Assembly (NCBI GenBank): GCA_964036195.1
Contig: OZ038450.1
Coordinates: 2,420,701-2,484,700 of the forward strand
Origin: Sphaerolaimus hirsutus
Lineage: Eukaryota > Nematoda > Chromadorea > Monhysterida > Sphaerolaimidae
Direction of reading: 5' to 3'
Length of the DNA: 64,000 nucleotides
In this document: positions 44,301 to 59,894 of the stretch, in pieces
Position numbering within the stretch: position 1 is the first letter of the stretch
How the letters are laid out: the number at the start of each line of letters is the position of its first letter
Notes under the pieces: model-generated
Database searches by the model: none
Seen by the model: only the letters and a program-made list of their open reading frames with translations
What the model was told of the DNA's origin: nothing
Position numbers and translations under genes: made by a program

Positions 44301-47300
44301 GATAATATATGAATCAATACCTTAATCGTGTCCAATACTGAGTGTTATCAGCCACAACTAGAGCGAATTGAAAAATTCAATTTTTATCATTTCACGTCAT
44401 CATTTCACGTCGAATCGACGCTGAGCTCTAATTCCCGCTTAATGGAAAGTATTGAAAGCTAGGTATTTTGCTTGGGTGTGAGGGGTCAGAAAGGCAATCG
44501 GCGCCACGTGTGAACGCTTTCAACGCGTTCAACGTCGGCAAGAACACACATATTATATACGGAAACTCATTGAGTTTCCGTGTTTTTGTTTAACACGGAA
44601 ACTCAGAAACTCATAATGGTGCGGCTGCTGGATCGAAAACTGGTGCGCCCAGCTATCTATTTATTCCGAAGTCCCGGAGGCCTCTCACTTTATTGCATAT
44701 TTTCAGCTGCAGTATTTCCGCGAATTACTCACCGGGGGGGGGGGGGTGGGGGTTCATTTTTTCAGAGTGGAAATTTTGAGGGTGGGGGGGGAGGTTTAAC
44801 GATATATTAATTTGGTGCGGGTCTGTGAGCATGTGTTTTATGTCTGTTTGTGTGTGTGTGTGTGCTGTGGCGGGTGCCATGCCCAGTATTTCGGTATGCC
44901 TCTGGAAAGTATTGAAAGCTATTTTGCTTGGGTGTGAGGGGTCAGAAAGGCAATCGGCGCCACGTGTGGACGCTTTTTTAATGGCTGCTCATGTGAAATG
45001 ACAAACAAAACGTAAATATAAAAGAACAACTGACATTTTACATGAATTTTAAAGCTTGACAAGATAACACTGTAAATGAGATATATTTTTAAGGGAATTT
45101 TACATGACGTTTGAAAGATCGCATGACATTTTACAGGGCCTGGAAGTTCAATTGCTGTCAAAAAAGTTGTTTTCAATCTGTGGCGGTGTTCCAGGCTGGT
45201 GAGGTCTTTTTAGCTCTGAGATATTGCGCCTACACACACTTGCTTTGAGCGATTTCCCGTTCACAAGATGAATATAGTGGCACCGCACACTAGTACAGTG
45301 TCAGAATTTTAACTATAAAATTGATGCATAAATGAAGGACTTTCATTTAAAACATCACATTTTCATCCTATATAGGTAAAAGAAAATGTCATAAATCACT
45401 ATTGTGCACGCACACCTTTATTTTAAACCACAATTTAAAAACTCAAATCAGCTTTTAATGCATTTGAGTTTTCTAGAATGAGGTGACTGTCAACTACAGT
45501 TGACTGAGAAAAAAAGTGACTCATTTGAGAAAACTGAAATGCATTCAAAGCAGATTTGTTGGTTTTTAAAGTTTCAGTTCTGGTTTCTTCAACAAACAGC
45601 AAAAAATCAGATAGCCATCTGCATCACAATTGTGTTTATTGTTTGTGCAGGAAATATCATACAGAAAGTATTATGCAATGCTATTTTCGTTTCTCCCATT
45701 TATTTTATTGTTACGCCCCTCTGTTGTGCTCGTATTTATTTACATCCTTCCATTCTCATTTTCCAGCAACAGAACTCTGCGCCGCAGCGTGCCAGATGTT
45801 TTTTCGCTGCCGCGCGGCTGGTCAAAAATTTAAGTCAAAATTCAGGTTCTGCTGGGCGCGGCCAATTCAACAATCGCGATCAATTCGCAAATTGAGAAGT
45901 GAGAAGTAAAATGGCAAATGCCATGTGAAATGAGAAGTGAGAAGTGAATTGAGCAGAAAATTGGCAAAAGCGAAGTGAAATGGCAAGTGAATTTGGAAAA
46001 GTGGAGTGAAATGGCAAGTGAATTTGGTAAAAGTGAAGTGAAATGGCAAGTGAATTTGGTAAAAGCGGAGTGAAATGGCAAGTGAATTTGGTAAAAGCGA
46101 AGTGAAATGGCAAAAGCGAAGTGAAAAAATAAAAAGTAATTTCCCTTCGCTTTTGCCAATTTTCTTCTCAATTCACTTCTCATTTCACATGGCATTTGCC
46201 ATTTTACTTCTCACTTCTGAATTTGCGGAACTGGCACCTGGGCGGCGACACGCCCCAGCCCCAGCGCGTTAGTCATCCTTATCGCGTGCGTTGTCCGCTT
46301 TCTTTGCTTTTTTCACACGCTGGCTGGCTTGGTGCCTGTTGTTTCTGTGCTGTACTGCAACCTGCAACACCCCAACTGTTTATTGTCAGTATATTGGGTT
46401 TTGCAAAGTGGCAAACACAACATAATTGCTTAGTATAATGAACAAATACTCACATGTGAATTAAAAAATATTAAGAAACCTGAACAATTAATGCTTCTCA
46501 CAAACATTCAGATTATTTAATATCAAACATCATTCAATTATGCAGAATTAGTTTTTCAGAATGGAGCATTGTAAATGTGACTTTAAAAAAGAAAGTGTGC
46601 CATTTCTGTGTCATATTTACTATGTGATACATTTGCTCAAAATGGTGATTTTACAGTTTGATGTCAAATAGGTTTATCACAATTATGCCTAGAAGGAAAG
46701 TTGTAAATATTCAAAACCTCTAGATAATTGTCCACATGAGTACAGTGCTTTTAGTCAATGCCCCAACAGTTATGAGGCAAAATATCTATGCATATAGCAT
46801 TTGAAGATGTTTTGCCTTGTAACTGTTGAAACATTCACTTTTTTGATTCAAACAGTCAGTACAATTTTATGGGGATTCTGATCCTTAACAATTGTTGTCT
46901 CCAGGCTACATGGAAATAAATCTGTGTTTCATGACATTTTTGATGTACTTTTAATAGTAGAGTGCTCGTCTATTTTTTCATCAAATTTTTTATCTGCCAT
47001 TCTATTGGAGGTGCCGTTCTATTGGAGGCAATCTATTTTTTTCACCAACTATTTTCACACATTTTTCATTTGAACATAAGGTATTTTTGATGAAACATGA
47101 GCAACATTTTTATATCAGAGCATTAATTCAAACAAAACCAAATCTGAAAACAACCCATCAATCAGATGTTCTCAGCACCCATTTTTCTTTTTTGGTGTTT
47201 TAGCACCCTCCCAACGTACTTTCTACCTGCCGTTCTATTGGAGGTGCTGTTCTATTAGAAGAAATACTGTACTGCCTATGAACTGATGTCAAATGTTGTT

Positions 47301-50300
47301 GATACCGCAATTGTTTGCTATTTTTGCCCCAAGGTGCAATTCTAAAACCCATTGTCAATACGATAATGTCAAAATGACCATTGTGTGCAAATGTAGCGCA
47401 CTGTAAAAATGATGGCAAATGATTGCCAGATATTTTTTCAGTAATCAAGTTTTGCAACCTAAAACATTGTTACCAAGTATAGAACTTTTCCATTCCCGGT
47501 TATTAAATTTGTGTTTGTTACATTAAAATTTATATTCACAAAAATCTAAATTTTTTTCTGCGACAGTGCCCCCTACTCGCAGCCAAATGTTATGAACCAT
47601 ATTTCCTCGAAAAAAAACCAGGGGGTTTATTTTTTCAGAGTGAGCATTTTGATGGGGGCAGGGGGTATTTTCAGGGGGGTAATTCGAGGGGGGTTTATTA
47701 TTCCAGCAGTAATTTTTTGAACTCCCAGTACTAATAACGTACGCAGACGTAGAAAAATGCAACAACAACTACCATGTAATGATAATAGTCTACTGCATTA
47801 TATAAGTATGTAGATGGTAAAATATAAACCATGTTCTAACATAACACAATCATTGTTTTGAACGTGTGTTATGCATTGCCGGAGTCATAAACCGCAGCTT
47901 TTGTCATTGTCGTTCTCTTTACACTCAATTGGCGGGGGGGGGGTATTTCGAGGGGGGGGGGGGTTCGTTAATTCATAGTGCCCATTTTGAGGAGGGCATT
48001 TCTAGGAAAAACGGTTATTCATCATGTCAAATGTCAACCGCAGGGCGCAGGCAATTGCGAACGAAAATGCAGAGGCACTGCGAACAAAAATGCAGGGGGC
48101 ACTGCGAACGAAAATGGAGGCAATTGCGAATGAAAATTTAGGGGGCACACTGCGAACGAAAATTTATGGGGCACTGCGAACGAAAATTTAGGGGCACTGC
48201 GAACGAAAATGCAAACGAAAATGAAAATCACTAGCGGGATCGAATTTGGTTTGAATCACTGGCAGGATCGAATCTGGTTCGAATCACTAGCGGGATCGAA
48301 TCTTGTTCGAATCACTAGCGGGATCGAATTTGGTTTGAATCACTAGCGGGATCGAATCTGGTTCGAATCACTAGCGGGATCGAATCTGGTTCGAATCACT
48401 AGCGGGATCGAATTTGGTTCAAATCACTAGCGGGACTGAATTTGGTTCGAATCACTAGCGGGATCGAATCTGGTTTGAATCACTAGCGGGATCGAATTTG
48501 GTTCGAATCACTAGCGGGATCGAATTTCGTTCGAATCACTAGCGGGATCGAATTTGGTTTGAATCACTAGCGGGATCGAATTTGGTTCGAATCACTAGCG
48601 GGATCGAATCTGGTTTGAATCACTAGCGGGATCGAATCTGTCGATTGCGTATTGTCCAGGAGATCAAGACCTATCCACCATTGATTCACACTTTACTGAT
48701 AACATAAACGCCTAACAGGGGGGACTTATTCGGAAATTTACGGTAGGTATACTTTTAAATATACTTTTAAATTAGGTACGTGTTTTAACTGATGTTTTAA
48801 CTGTATTAATGTTTAGCCATTTTTCTACCTTTTCTAAATATATTCTACAACATGCGTTTTCTTGAAAATGCCTAGAAAAACAAAGTTTCCATCGCCTCAC
48901 TGTTTCCAAAGGAGCGAAATTTCCATTGCCTTTGTCATTGTCCCCATTAAAAAAAATAAAAAATACGCCCCCTCGTTGCGCTGTGCTTGTATTATTGTAC
49001 GTACGCTTGCATTTCCATTCCCTGCATCGGCAGCGCGCCGGATGTTTTTTTCCCTGCCGCGCGGCTCACTCCGTGCCGAGCTCCGCGCGCTGCGAACGGC
49101 CGCCCCCAGCCCCAGCGCGCCAGTTTCCTTGCTCCGAGCAACGTGCGCGTGGGACGTCCGCTGTGCATTCTCGCACGCTTTCGCTGTGTTTCTACGGTAC
49201 GACCTGGTGCCAGTCCCGCGCCCAGTACGCTGTAAAGTCGAGTGTCAAATGTCATGTAAAATGTCAATCAAAACAAAAATACTTATTGTTGAAATTTTGA
49301 CATGATGCATGACAGTTGACAAATTTGTATGACCCTGCAGACATTTGACACTTGACTTTAGACTTTACAGGCTTCGGGACTGCCCCTGGTCTTTGTAAAA
49401 TGTGTGCAATGTGTTGATTGTCAAAATGTCATGAAATGTCATGAAGTCGCGTTTGTTTCTAAGGGCTAAAACGACGCCATTGTACTTTTGGCGTGATCTC
49501 CCCCACGCCCACACACAACAATTTTCAACCGAACTTTCGAAAACTTATGAATCGGCTTTGAACACATCTGTCTTTACTGAAATGAGTTCTTTTGAATGCC
49601 CATCAACTTCAGTTGACGGCCACCTCATTCCGGTAAACTGCAATGCGTTCAAAGCTGAATTGTTAGTTTTCAAAATTTCGGTTGAAAACTAGTGTGTGTA
49701 GAACCAATATATTAATCAGCTTTGAATGCATTAGTATTTTCTAGAATGAGGCAACTGTCAACTACAGTTGACAGAGATTAAAATAAGTCATTTTAGAACT
49801 CAAATGCACTCAAAGCAGATTAATTAGTTTTTAAAATTTGAGTTGAAAGCTAGTGTACACCAGGCCATTGTGCAAATGAACTGTAAAAAATGATGCAAAA
49901 TGATGCACTTTTTAATCATCACATTTTAACATCTTGTATTTAAGAAAATATTAAAAAAATCACTTTGCCCGCACACACTAGTTTTCAACCAAAATTGCAG
50001 AAACTCATAAATGAGCTTTGAATTCATTTTAGTTTTATAGAATGAAGTGACTATCAAGTACAGTTGACAGAGATCAAAAATGAGTCATTTTTATTAAATT
50101 ATTTGTTTATTAAATCAGATTTATTAAATACAGGATGTGAAAATGTGATGATTTAAAAGAAAGTGCATCATTTCTGCATCATTCTTTATGGTTCGTTACA
50201 TTTGCTCAAAATTGCCCTGCACACACTAGTCTTCAACTGAAACTTTAAAATCTAATAAATCTGCTTTGAATGCATTTGAGTTTTCCAAAATGACTCCTTT

Positions 50301-51230
50301 TTTATTCCTGCCAACTGTAGTTGACAGTCACCTAATTCTATAAAACTAAATTGCATGCAAAGTTGATTTATGAGTTTTTGGAAATTTTGGTTTAAAACTA
50401 GTGTGTGCACTGTGCAGGCACAAAAGTGATTTTTGGTATTTTCTTAAATGCAGGATGTAAATGAAATTTTTAAAACCAAAGTGCATCATTTCTGCTTCAT
50501 TTTTACAGTTTGTGACACATGCAAAAAATTGCCGTGCACACATTAGTTTTCAACCAAGACTTTAAAAACTAATAAATCTGCTTTGGATGCATTTAAGTTT
50601 TCCAAAGTGAGTCATTTTTAATCTCTGTCAACTGTAGTTGGCAGCACCCTAATTATAGAAAACTAAAATCCATTCAAAGCTGATTTACGAGTTTTTGAAA
50701 TTTTGGTTGAAAACTAGTGTGTTCAGGCAAAAAAGTGATATTTGATATTTTCTTAACATTAGGGAAATGTTATTTTTATAATAAAGTTGAAGATATTTGG
50801 GAAAGTTGTAATAGCGCGTTGAAATTTACGCTGTGACCATAATACCTAGTTTGGAAAAAAGATTTCTATAATCGATGTGGGATGGTCTGGTGCTGACATG
50901 GCTCCGAAACTAGATTTTAACAAACACCTTAACGATATTCATCATGGCATAAACCTACGTCAAATGGCGAATACGGTAATTCAACGCAAAGCATTTAGCT
51001 ACCCAACAAAACAAGTGGCAAACTCAATTCACCACATCCACTTACGAATCCACAATCGAATTTCCACGAAAAAACCCAGTCACATCACATCACAATAACT
51101 CGCAGCATCTCCACAACCCACAACTCCTCCCACATCCGCCCCTCAGCCAATAACCCCGACGCGCGCCGCCCAGCCGCGAGCACTTTTTCACTGGTTCGAT
51201 CGCGACCCCCGCAGCCGCAACAGCGATCCG

Positions 51231-54200
51231 ATGGCGACGGCGGCGACCAGCTCGGAGTTGGTGTTCGACGCGCTGCCAGCCGAGTCGGCCGACGCGCTGC
51301 TCAGCGTGCGCAACGCCACCAGCGCCCCGCTCGCCTTCAAGGTGGGCGGGGGTGGGACTACCTAACGTGTGCTGTTGACGTTGAGGGCATTGCCGTCGCG
51401 GCATGTAAGCCCACTGGTACCCAGCCGCCACTGTGGACGTTGTCCAGCCGTTAGGGTGCTCTTGTTCAATGCTAGAGGCGCGGGTTCGATTCCGTCTGCG
51501 CGGCAGTGCATTTTTGCACTTTTCGCAATGATTGGCCATACATACAATGGTGTTCTGAATGACATTCTAAAAATTGGATAAACTCGTAAATCAGCCTCGA
51601 TCAAAGGCAAGTGGCTATACTGGAATGAGATGACGGATATTAATAATCACTCGTTCCGGTAAACTCAAATGCGTTCAAATCTGATGTACGACTTTTCAAC
51701 TAGTCGACTAGTGTGCCAATGATAGACGCCAACTCCATCAAAACACCCTTTACCCAGCTGCACACGTCGGACAAGGCGCGGCTGCAGTGCGGCCAGCCGG
51801 TCGGCTTCCTGGCAGCGGGCCAGAGCGCCGGCATCCCCGTGCACTGGTCGGGCGCGAGCGGCGAGCGCGGCCGCGGCCACAACCTGCAGATGTACACGCT
51901 GCCCGCCCCGGACGAGGTGAGTTTGTTGGAAAGCGCGGATAAAAGTGGTGTGTGAACGTGAAATGCTTTCGTGAAGCGTGTGGAGATCCTGACATGCTTG
52001 CTGAATGCTGAACCGTCGGGAAGTGTCAGCTACTTCACGACGTTTCACGACGCTTCATCGTGCATCTATTTACTATACGTCTTTGCGCTCGGGTATCTAT
52101 ATACTATCTCTGGTATCTTCTCTATGGCGCTGTCCACTAAGCACTTCCCACAGTAGGTAAGCTCGCACGCACTAGAAAACTAGTCAATCAAATATCTGCC
52201 ATTGTCAGGCCGTAGAAGGCGGCGGGCCCACGGCAAGCGATTTCTGGCGCCAAATGTCCGAAGTGGGTCAGGACAACCGCGCGCGAAACCAGTGGCTGCG
52301 GGTGAAATTCAATAAGCAGGCATCCCCTTCGGGCGGCGGCCAGGCGCCCCCGATGTCGCACAAGACCACCGTGAACGTGTCCGAGCCCAACGAGACCAGG
52401 CACGTAATTCGAACGTAACGGCCCTAGACATAAGTTTACTAACCAAAATTATAAAAACTCATAAATCAGCCTTGAACGCATTTGAGTTCACCGCAATGAG
52501 GTGTCCGTCAACTAGTTGACGGAGATTACAAATGACCGTTCCTAAATAATCAACTGATATTTACTGAGCTAATTTACGAGTTTTCAAACTTTCGGTTATA
52601 AACTACTGTATATAGGCAATAATACAAAAAAACGCAATTTCATGCGCTCACTATTCAGAGCGCCTCACCTTACCCTCACCTAAACCCAAATCAAATGCAC
52701 ACCCCGCAGGAGCACGAACACGACGAGCACGGGCGCGAGCGCGACCACCGTGTCGAGCCACACCACGGCGCTGGCCACCTCGCCGGCGCAGCGCGGCACC
52801 GGCACCGGGTCGACCACGGGCGCCACCAGCGACTCGGCCTTCACCAGCACCAGCGGCACCACCGGCACCAGCGGGGCGACGAGACCTAGCTGCACCACGG
52901 CCACGTGCCACTCGTACACCACTGGCACTGATACGTGAGTCAAGCGATTGGGGACTACATTTCGACCCCGTGCCTCACTGCAAGAAAACTCGCTCTGCAA
53001 GTAGTAGCGGTCTGCACATGATTGTGCAGGTAAACGCACCCCCCCCCCCTCCTATGCATGCACATGCAGAACTTGAATGCATTCATACAACGAATAAGGT
53101 GCAAGTTTTCTGAGAAATTCTGAGAAAAAATACCCCCTTGAATAATTTGCCCCTCCAAAACTTCTGAGGATTAAATAACTCCTCTGGGGTCTTATTGGCG
53201 CTATGCACACTGAAGCCGAAATTTTCGGCATACGCACGTTTTCATCTGCCGAATCCGAATTTAAAAATTGCTGTTCGGACGTTTTATGTTCGGCATTTTA
53301 GGGGCCGCCATATTGAATTTTGAAAACGTGCGCACGATATTCGGACGAATTCTGACGAATTTGAGCGTTAATTTTTAGACGCTGAGGTATGTTGAAAGCA
53401 ACATACTTCGGCATTTTCTATGATAAGGACAATAGCTGAATGTGTGTATTTACCGTATTGGCTTGCGTACCGTACCGTACTCGCAATTTCGACAATTGTA
53501 CATTTTTAGCAGTTCAGCATTCAACATTTCATCTGATTTTGCCGAATGGTTTCCGCATGTAAAAGTGTACGCATCTTTTGAATGCTGAAATACATGCTGA
53601 ATTGACAAACAGCCTAATTTTCAAGAGTACGGACGATTTTAGTTCAGCAAGTTTTTTTCTATTCAGCATTTAATTCGGCATTTGTCAAAAACGTGCGTAT
53701 GCCGAATATTTCGGCTTCAGTGTGCGTAGCGCCATTAGATGATATACAGCCCTCTGATCTCATTAAGGGAAGGAGAAACCAAAATTTTACCACATTACAA
53801 AATTCATCAAACTATGGTACACTCTATACAAAGCATGCGGTCGGGTCTGTACACATTACCTAGCTACATACCGTATATCCTCGAATAAGTCCCCCGGCGA
53901 GTTATTTTTTTCGTCAGAGTTTTTGAGGGGGGAGTTATTCAAGGGTGGGGAGTTATTCAAGGGGGGTCTTATTCGAGGATATACGGTACTTACCACATGC
54001 TGCACACACGCTCGCAGCGGCAGCAGCTGGAACACGAGCACGGACGAGGGCACGACGATCACGCTCACGTCGGGCTTGTCGGCCAGCGCGACCGCCTCGG
54101 GCACGCTGACCACGGGCGCGCCGGTCGCAGCCGCGGCTGCCGCGTCCACGCACACGGCACACGAGCTGCACAGCGCGCACACAGCCAGCGAGGGCCTGGT

Positions 54201-57200
54201 GACAGTCCCAGACCCTGTGAAGTGTGGAGTCAAGTGTCAAATGTTATGTAAAGTGTAGTGCAAAGTGTCAATTGTCGTGACAAATGTAAAGTGAAGTGTC
54301 AATTGTCATGGAAAGTGTAACGCAAAGTGTCAATTGTCACGCAAATATTAGTAAGGAAATCTTTTTTGTTTGTTTTGATCGACACTTTACATGACATTTG
54401 ATACGTCACTTTACACTTTACTGGAACTGGGACTGCCCGCTGGCCGACTTGATGACGGCCAGCGAGCCGCGCGTGTCCACCATGCGCTCGTCCGAGTCGT
54501 TCGGCGGCGACCGCAGCCACACCGCAGTCGACATTTCCGCTGATGGTATGGCGTGGGCGATTACGTTGAAGCCAGCGGTTCACTGAGTTTCGACGTAGTG
54601 TGGAAAGTGCTTTCGCGCATGTTTCGCAGTAGATAAGATCTGGAAAAACAAGGTTCCGAATTTTTGGAATACTTATCGAATTTTGCATCATGCAAGAGGC
54701 GCCCGTAAAAGCCACGGGAAAAATGTCCATTTTTATCTCAAAGGTAAAATACTCCAAAAGCAAAAAGCATCGAAAACGAATTTCACCACTGAAAAAGTTC
54801 TATCGGACGTTTTTGCGTGAAAAACGCAGGAACTCAGACGGGCGGTCGCACCGTGACCGATGGCGATGTGGACCTCGTGTCGGAGCAGTTGGCCGAGGCA
54901 AAGAGTCAGCCGATCGGTGGAGTGTCGCTAGTCACACAGGTTGGGCACGATGAGTGCTGCAGTTTTGGATTTTCAAAAGGTGTGACGATGTGTGTTAAAT
55001 GCATTGGACACTAGTTGACTGCCTGTAAACGAAAAATTTAGTAAACTCATAAATCAAATTTGAAGTGGCATTTGAGTTTACTGGGTGTTTGTTGACTGCA
55101 GTTGACCGAGAGTGAAAATAACTCATTCCAATCAACTAAAATGCGTAAAAGCATAAAGGCAGATTTACGAGTTTATTAAATTTTGAAAAGTAATTGTTCA
55201 ACTAGTGTGTGCTGTGACATTTCATGATGGTAAATAAATGCAAAAAATTAAAACTAGTAAAGCCTATTTTACAGGTGCCAAAGCTTCAAAGTATGGAAAA
55301 CTCATAAATACATCAACTTTGAACGCATTTGAGTTAACCGGAATGAGTCATTTTTATCACCGTCTAGAGTAGTTAACGGACACTTCATTCCGGTGAACTC
55401 AAATGCCTTCAAATCAATGCCTCAAATGCCTTCAATTTATAAGTTTCCAAATTCCACTTGAAAACTAGCGTGTAGGGCAGGGCCAATGTGACCAGTTTCG
55501 CAGCCGCCCTTGCCGCCGCCGGGTATGCAAAAGCGCGGCCGGGTGCACCGCTTCGCGCAGTGGATGGAGCGCTCCATACGCGGACATGTTCGTTTCCATT
55601 GATCGCTGGAATAGAATTGGGGGGGGGGGGTTCAATATACCGTATTACCTCGAATTAACCCCCCCTTGAATTAACCCCCCCCCCCCTCGAATTAACCCCC
55701 CCTCAAAATGGGCTGGGGAAATAATAAACCCCCTCGAAATACCCCCCCCAAATACAGTGTAAAGAGCATGTACACAACAAATACCACAATGTGTGAACTG
55801 TATTATGCAGAACACACGTTAAAACTGATGACTGCGTGACGTTAGGGAAAGGTTTATGTGTATATACACTTGTATTTATATGCCTATAAACACTCATACG
55901 TCTCTGACAATTTTGTATTTTTCTATGTCTGAGTATGGCAAATTTCATAAAATTTCTGGCGAAATAATAGACCCCCCTCGAATTACCCCCCCCCCCGACC
56001 ATTTTATCGCCGATAAGATTTTGTATAATACTTGGCGCCAACTTTCAAGTTGCTAAATTGTCAAGTGTCAAAAAAAATGACCTGAAACACTTTCAGTTGA
56101 ACAGGAGTCAAGTGAAAAGTATCTTTGCTTGCTACAGGCTTAGTAAAACACTTATCACAATCTATCACTTGACATGTGACTTGACAAAGTGCAAAGCCCT
56201 ATCTAGCACCTGTCAAGCTCACCCCCCCCCCCCCCAACACAGAACGCGCTGACCAACGAGGAGCTGTCTGTGCGCACGGCGTACGGGTTGTCGCTGCGCG
56301 ACGCGGCCGAGATGAACAGCCGCCGGCGGCGGTCCTGGCGCCACAGATTGGCCGACTTCCTGTTCGGCAAGTACATGCCCGTCACCAATGAGTTCGAACA
56401 CAAGGTGCGCTGAAACGGGTAGTGGAATGTGTCCACGCGCGATAGTTGATAAAAGAAATTTCTAAAAGTGATAAATTTCCGTTTTGAATGCATTTGAGTT
56501 TACCGTAATTATTATTTTTAATGTCCAGCGACAGAAGTTGACGAATACTATCATTCAGGTAAATTAAAATGTGTTTAAAACAGATTCATTAGCTTTGGAA
56601 ACTACCCAATTTTGGCATGGAAATTTACAAATTTTGGAAATTTTCATGTGAAGTGCCAAATGTCATGTGGCGTCAAAAAATTTTTACTGAACTTTTGACA
56701 AATTTGTATGACATTTCGCATGATATTTGACAGTTTACGGGACGCGGGAGTGCCCCTGGCATCATCCGGTGTGCTAATCATTTATTACGGTGCGCAATTG
56801 CTATTTTACCCAATTCACGCGACATTCCATTTTCAGTCCAAATCGATTCGTAAGCAGCCGAAATCGACTCGCAAACAGTCGAAATCGACCCGCAAGCAAG
56901 CCGAGTTCAAATCGACCGCAAAAGACAAGAGCGCCAAGAAGGGCAACAAAGGGGGCGGGTTCTCGTGGATGCGCAACATGTTCAAATCGTCCAAGAAAAG
57001 CGCCGACATCAGGTGCCACCTTCAGACCCTGTCAAATGCCCTGTCAAATGGCATGCAGTGTCAAGTCATGTGAAATGCCCTGGAAAATGTCAAATGCCAT
57101 GCAGTGTCAAGTCATGTAAAATGCCCTGGAAAATGTCAAATGTAATGCAGTGTCAAAAGTCATGTAAAAGTGCCCGAAAAAAGCAAAAGTTGCCATCTTC

Positions 57201-57374
57201 CAGTTCCAGGGCATTTTACAAGACTTCTAACACTTTACATGACATTTTACAGTTTACAAGACATCTGACACTTTGCATGACATTTTACAGTTGACAGGGC
57301 ATTTGACAGTGTCTGGGAGTGCCCCCAGCAAGAAGCAGCAGCTGCAGCAGAGCGGCCGCGGCGCCACCGTGTGA
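51231..57374 (+). CDS. MSP-domain protein, second copy of gene B
   Basis: Exact copy of the 22357-28500 gene in the second 28.9-kb unit. Exons: 51231-51341, 51758-51916, 52209-52414, 52710-52934, 54018-54198, 54467-54545, 54830-54939, 55504-55587, 56243-56404, 56837-57012, 57329-57374. No coding or splice-site difference was seen from the first copy, so the predicted 512-aa product is the same. If the tandem duplication is real, the genome has two identical B genes plus the diverged A copy. If it is an assembly artefact, this entry is redundant. Confidence 0.7.
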
Positions 57375-58252
57375 ATTTATCAACGAAACGTCGCATTTTT
57401 TCCTTCTTCTTCGCGCCAGTGCGTGCCTTAACGTTTGATCTCCGCTAAAATTGAATTGAAACGCGAATGATGCTTAAGTGTCAAACTGACAACAACCAAA
57501 AAGTACTGGTCTTTGTGTAAAATGTGTCTGCGTGAAATGAGTGGTGAAATGTAACTGACATGATGTTCTGACTGTGATTTCGGTGTGCCGCATGAAACTT
57601 AACGAAAGTAAAACTACGAAAAGTGAGGATTGAATTTATATATGCAACGAATGGAGATGGTCTTACCCATTCTTTTCGGACAATTTTAACTCTTAAAAAA
57701 TTTCACATCACTCTTAAAAGCAACGTATACCCTACGAATTTACCTAATTGAATGCCACCCGATCCCCCCCATCAAATTACAAAATTACCCCGCCCCATAT
57801 TACGGATGTATGTTTCTCGTTTGCTCTTTATGAGAAGGTTTCCGTTTTTGTATGACGATATGTCCCTAGATTTTACCATTGAACACAAATACCTACCTTA
57901 CGGTCGTTAACGGATTTAATTCCTGTGTTTATGTGTTTCCTATAAATCATTCAACTTTTTGAAAATATTCTATGTAAATATTTAGTTAATACACAACTAT
58001 TATGCCGAAGTGTGTTCAAGTTTAATATTTGGGGATTGAATGTGGCGCCAGATACAAAAAAAAATATGTAAAAACAATGATATTAAAGTGATAAACATTC
58101 CTCGACTAGCAACATGTACGAAGGCAACGAAACAAATCCAAATACGTGACCGTCACAATCATAACATAACATTCACCAAAGGTGAAATCAATGTAACAAA
58201 AAAAAAACTAAGCACCATCAAACTTCAGTAAAACAAAACTGCACCCAATGTG

Positions 58253-59894
58253 TCACTCCAAATATTCTGCCAACTTTTCAGCCACACAATCCGGTGGTAA
58301 ATTTTCCGGCTGTGCCACTCCCGCCAAATCATACAACCTTCGAATTGTGTGCAACAAAAGTTGATTGAATTCAGCAGGTGAAATGCCATCCTCCCGGGAC
58401 GCTTCCTGGATGACCGCCCAGGCGTTTTGTGGACGTTCTGGCTGCTGCTCGCCTGAAAGCGCTATAAAATAGTGCTGGAAAAAATAAATATTTAAAAAGG
58501 TATCTTAAGGGGATTCAGACGGATTTTTTTTGTGATGACACGTTTGAGTTTTCAAGTATTTTTTATGTGTGAGGAACATGCATCTTTTTCGCTGCCTATT
58601 TGACACACTGGCCTGGCACGATGTGCTCAACTGACCAATTTTGACAAGTTTGATTTTTTATTTTCTGAAATTTGTCATGTCTCTATTGAGAAAAACTAAA
58701 AATTAATAATTTTCAAAAATAAGTAGAGCGCATTAGGTACGATTTTCGGCACTATGAGCACACATAAAATATTCCATGTTCATCACAAAAAGGTGGTTAA
58801 AAAGGGTACGGCTCAGCGCAACACTACTCATCTAAACCCGCCACGCATCTAGTGCTGCCCGCTACTCATCTATACTGGCGGATTAGGATACATATACACT
58901 CATCTGATGGATTAGCAAAGAACAAATTATGGTGCGACTGCACACTCACCCATTCCATTCAGCTTGGATATAGAAGAGTATGGGTACAGATGGGTAGTGG
59001 GTAGCGCTAGATGAGTGGCGGGTTTTGATGACTACCGGCACAGAGTTGTCAATAACTCGAATTTTGGCCGTCACAAAAAACCCGCGTAAACGCCGCTACA
59101 GCACACACTAAAACGAGAACGAACACTTGAGTCCGGCGATGGCGGCGTAGACGACGGCCAGATGTCTGGTGGCGGTCATGTCCTCCAGCCGGCCGAGCCA
59201 GCGCTCGTGGCGCAGCATGCCCATCGCGTTGCGCAAGCCCGCCTCCTGCCGGGTGAAAATGTGATTGTCTTTTGCTAACGCTTCTTTAATAGGGTGGCTT
59301 TTTGGAGCGCGGTTAAGTGAACAAGCCGATGCCAATTTTGGTCAATGTAGTTTTGCTCCCAGTTTTACTAAATGCTTTGGATCCCAGCGCAAATTCACAG
59401 TTATATTTACTTTACAGTTAAACTTTTCAATTATAACTTGGAATGCCCCTCCCTCGCACGCAGTATAGTGATGGAAAAGCGCTGTGGCACTAGCGCCAAA
59501 GGAAAAAGCGTCATGGCGCTTTTGGCGCTTGGCGCCATTTTTCTCTGGCGCCGGGAACAAAATGCCTGGCGCTGGCGCTTGGCGCTGGCGTTCGGAAAAG
59601 TGCCATGGCGCTTTTGGCGCTTGGCGTGAAAGTTCTGGCGCTTTTTCCATCACTAGCAGGGTAACAAGTCGAAAAAGTGACCCACAGTATAAAAACCAAA
59701 CCCACTAACATTTCCATTGACAGCGCACTGATTCACAAGCCAATCCACATCGACGTGTCTCCAATAATCGTCTCTGTGCAGTCGCACAATCGCCGCAGCC
59801 TTGCTCGCGTTGCCGGCGGCCGTGTGGTGCGCCCACAACCAAGCCAGGGGGGCTAAATCTTTTTGGCTCGCTGCCAGACGGGCGGCTCGGTACG
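58253..59894 (-). CDS. Unrecognised protein, last three exons, second copy
   Basis: Exact copy of the gene fragment at 29379-31020. Exons reading leftwards are 59710-59894, 59125-59245 and 58253-58452. Phases, stop codon and intron-borne transposon are the same. Confidence 0.58.
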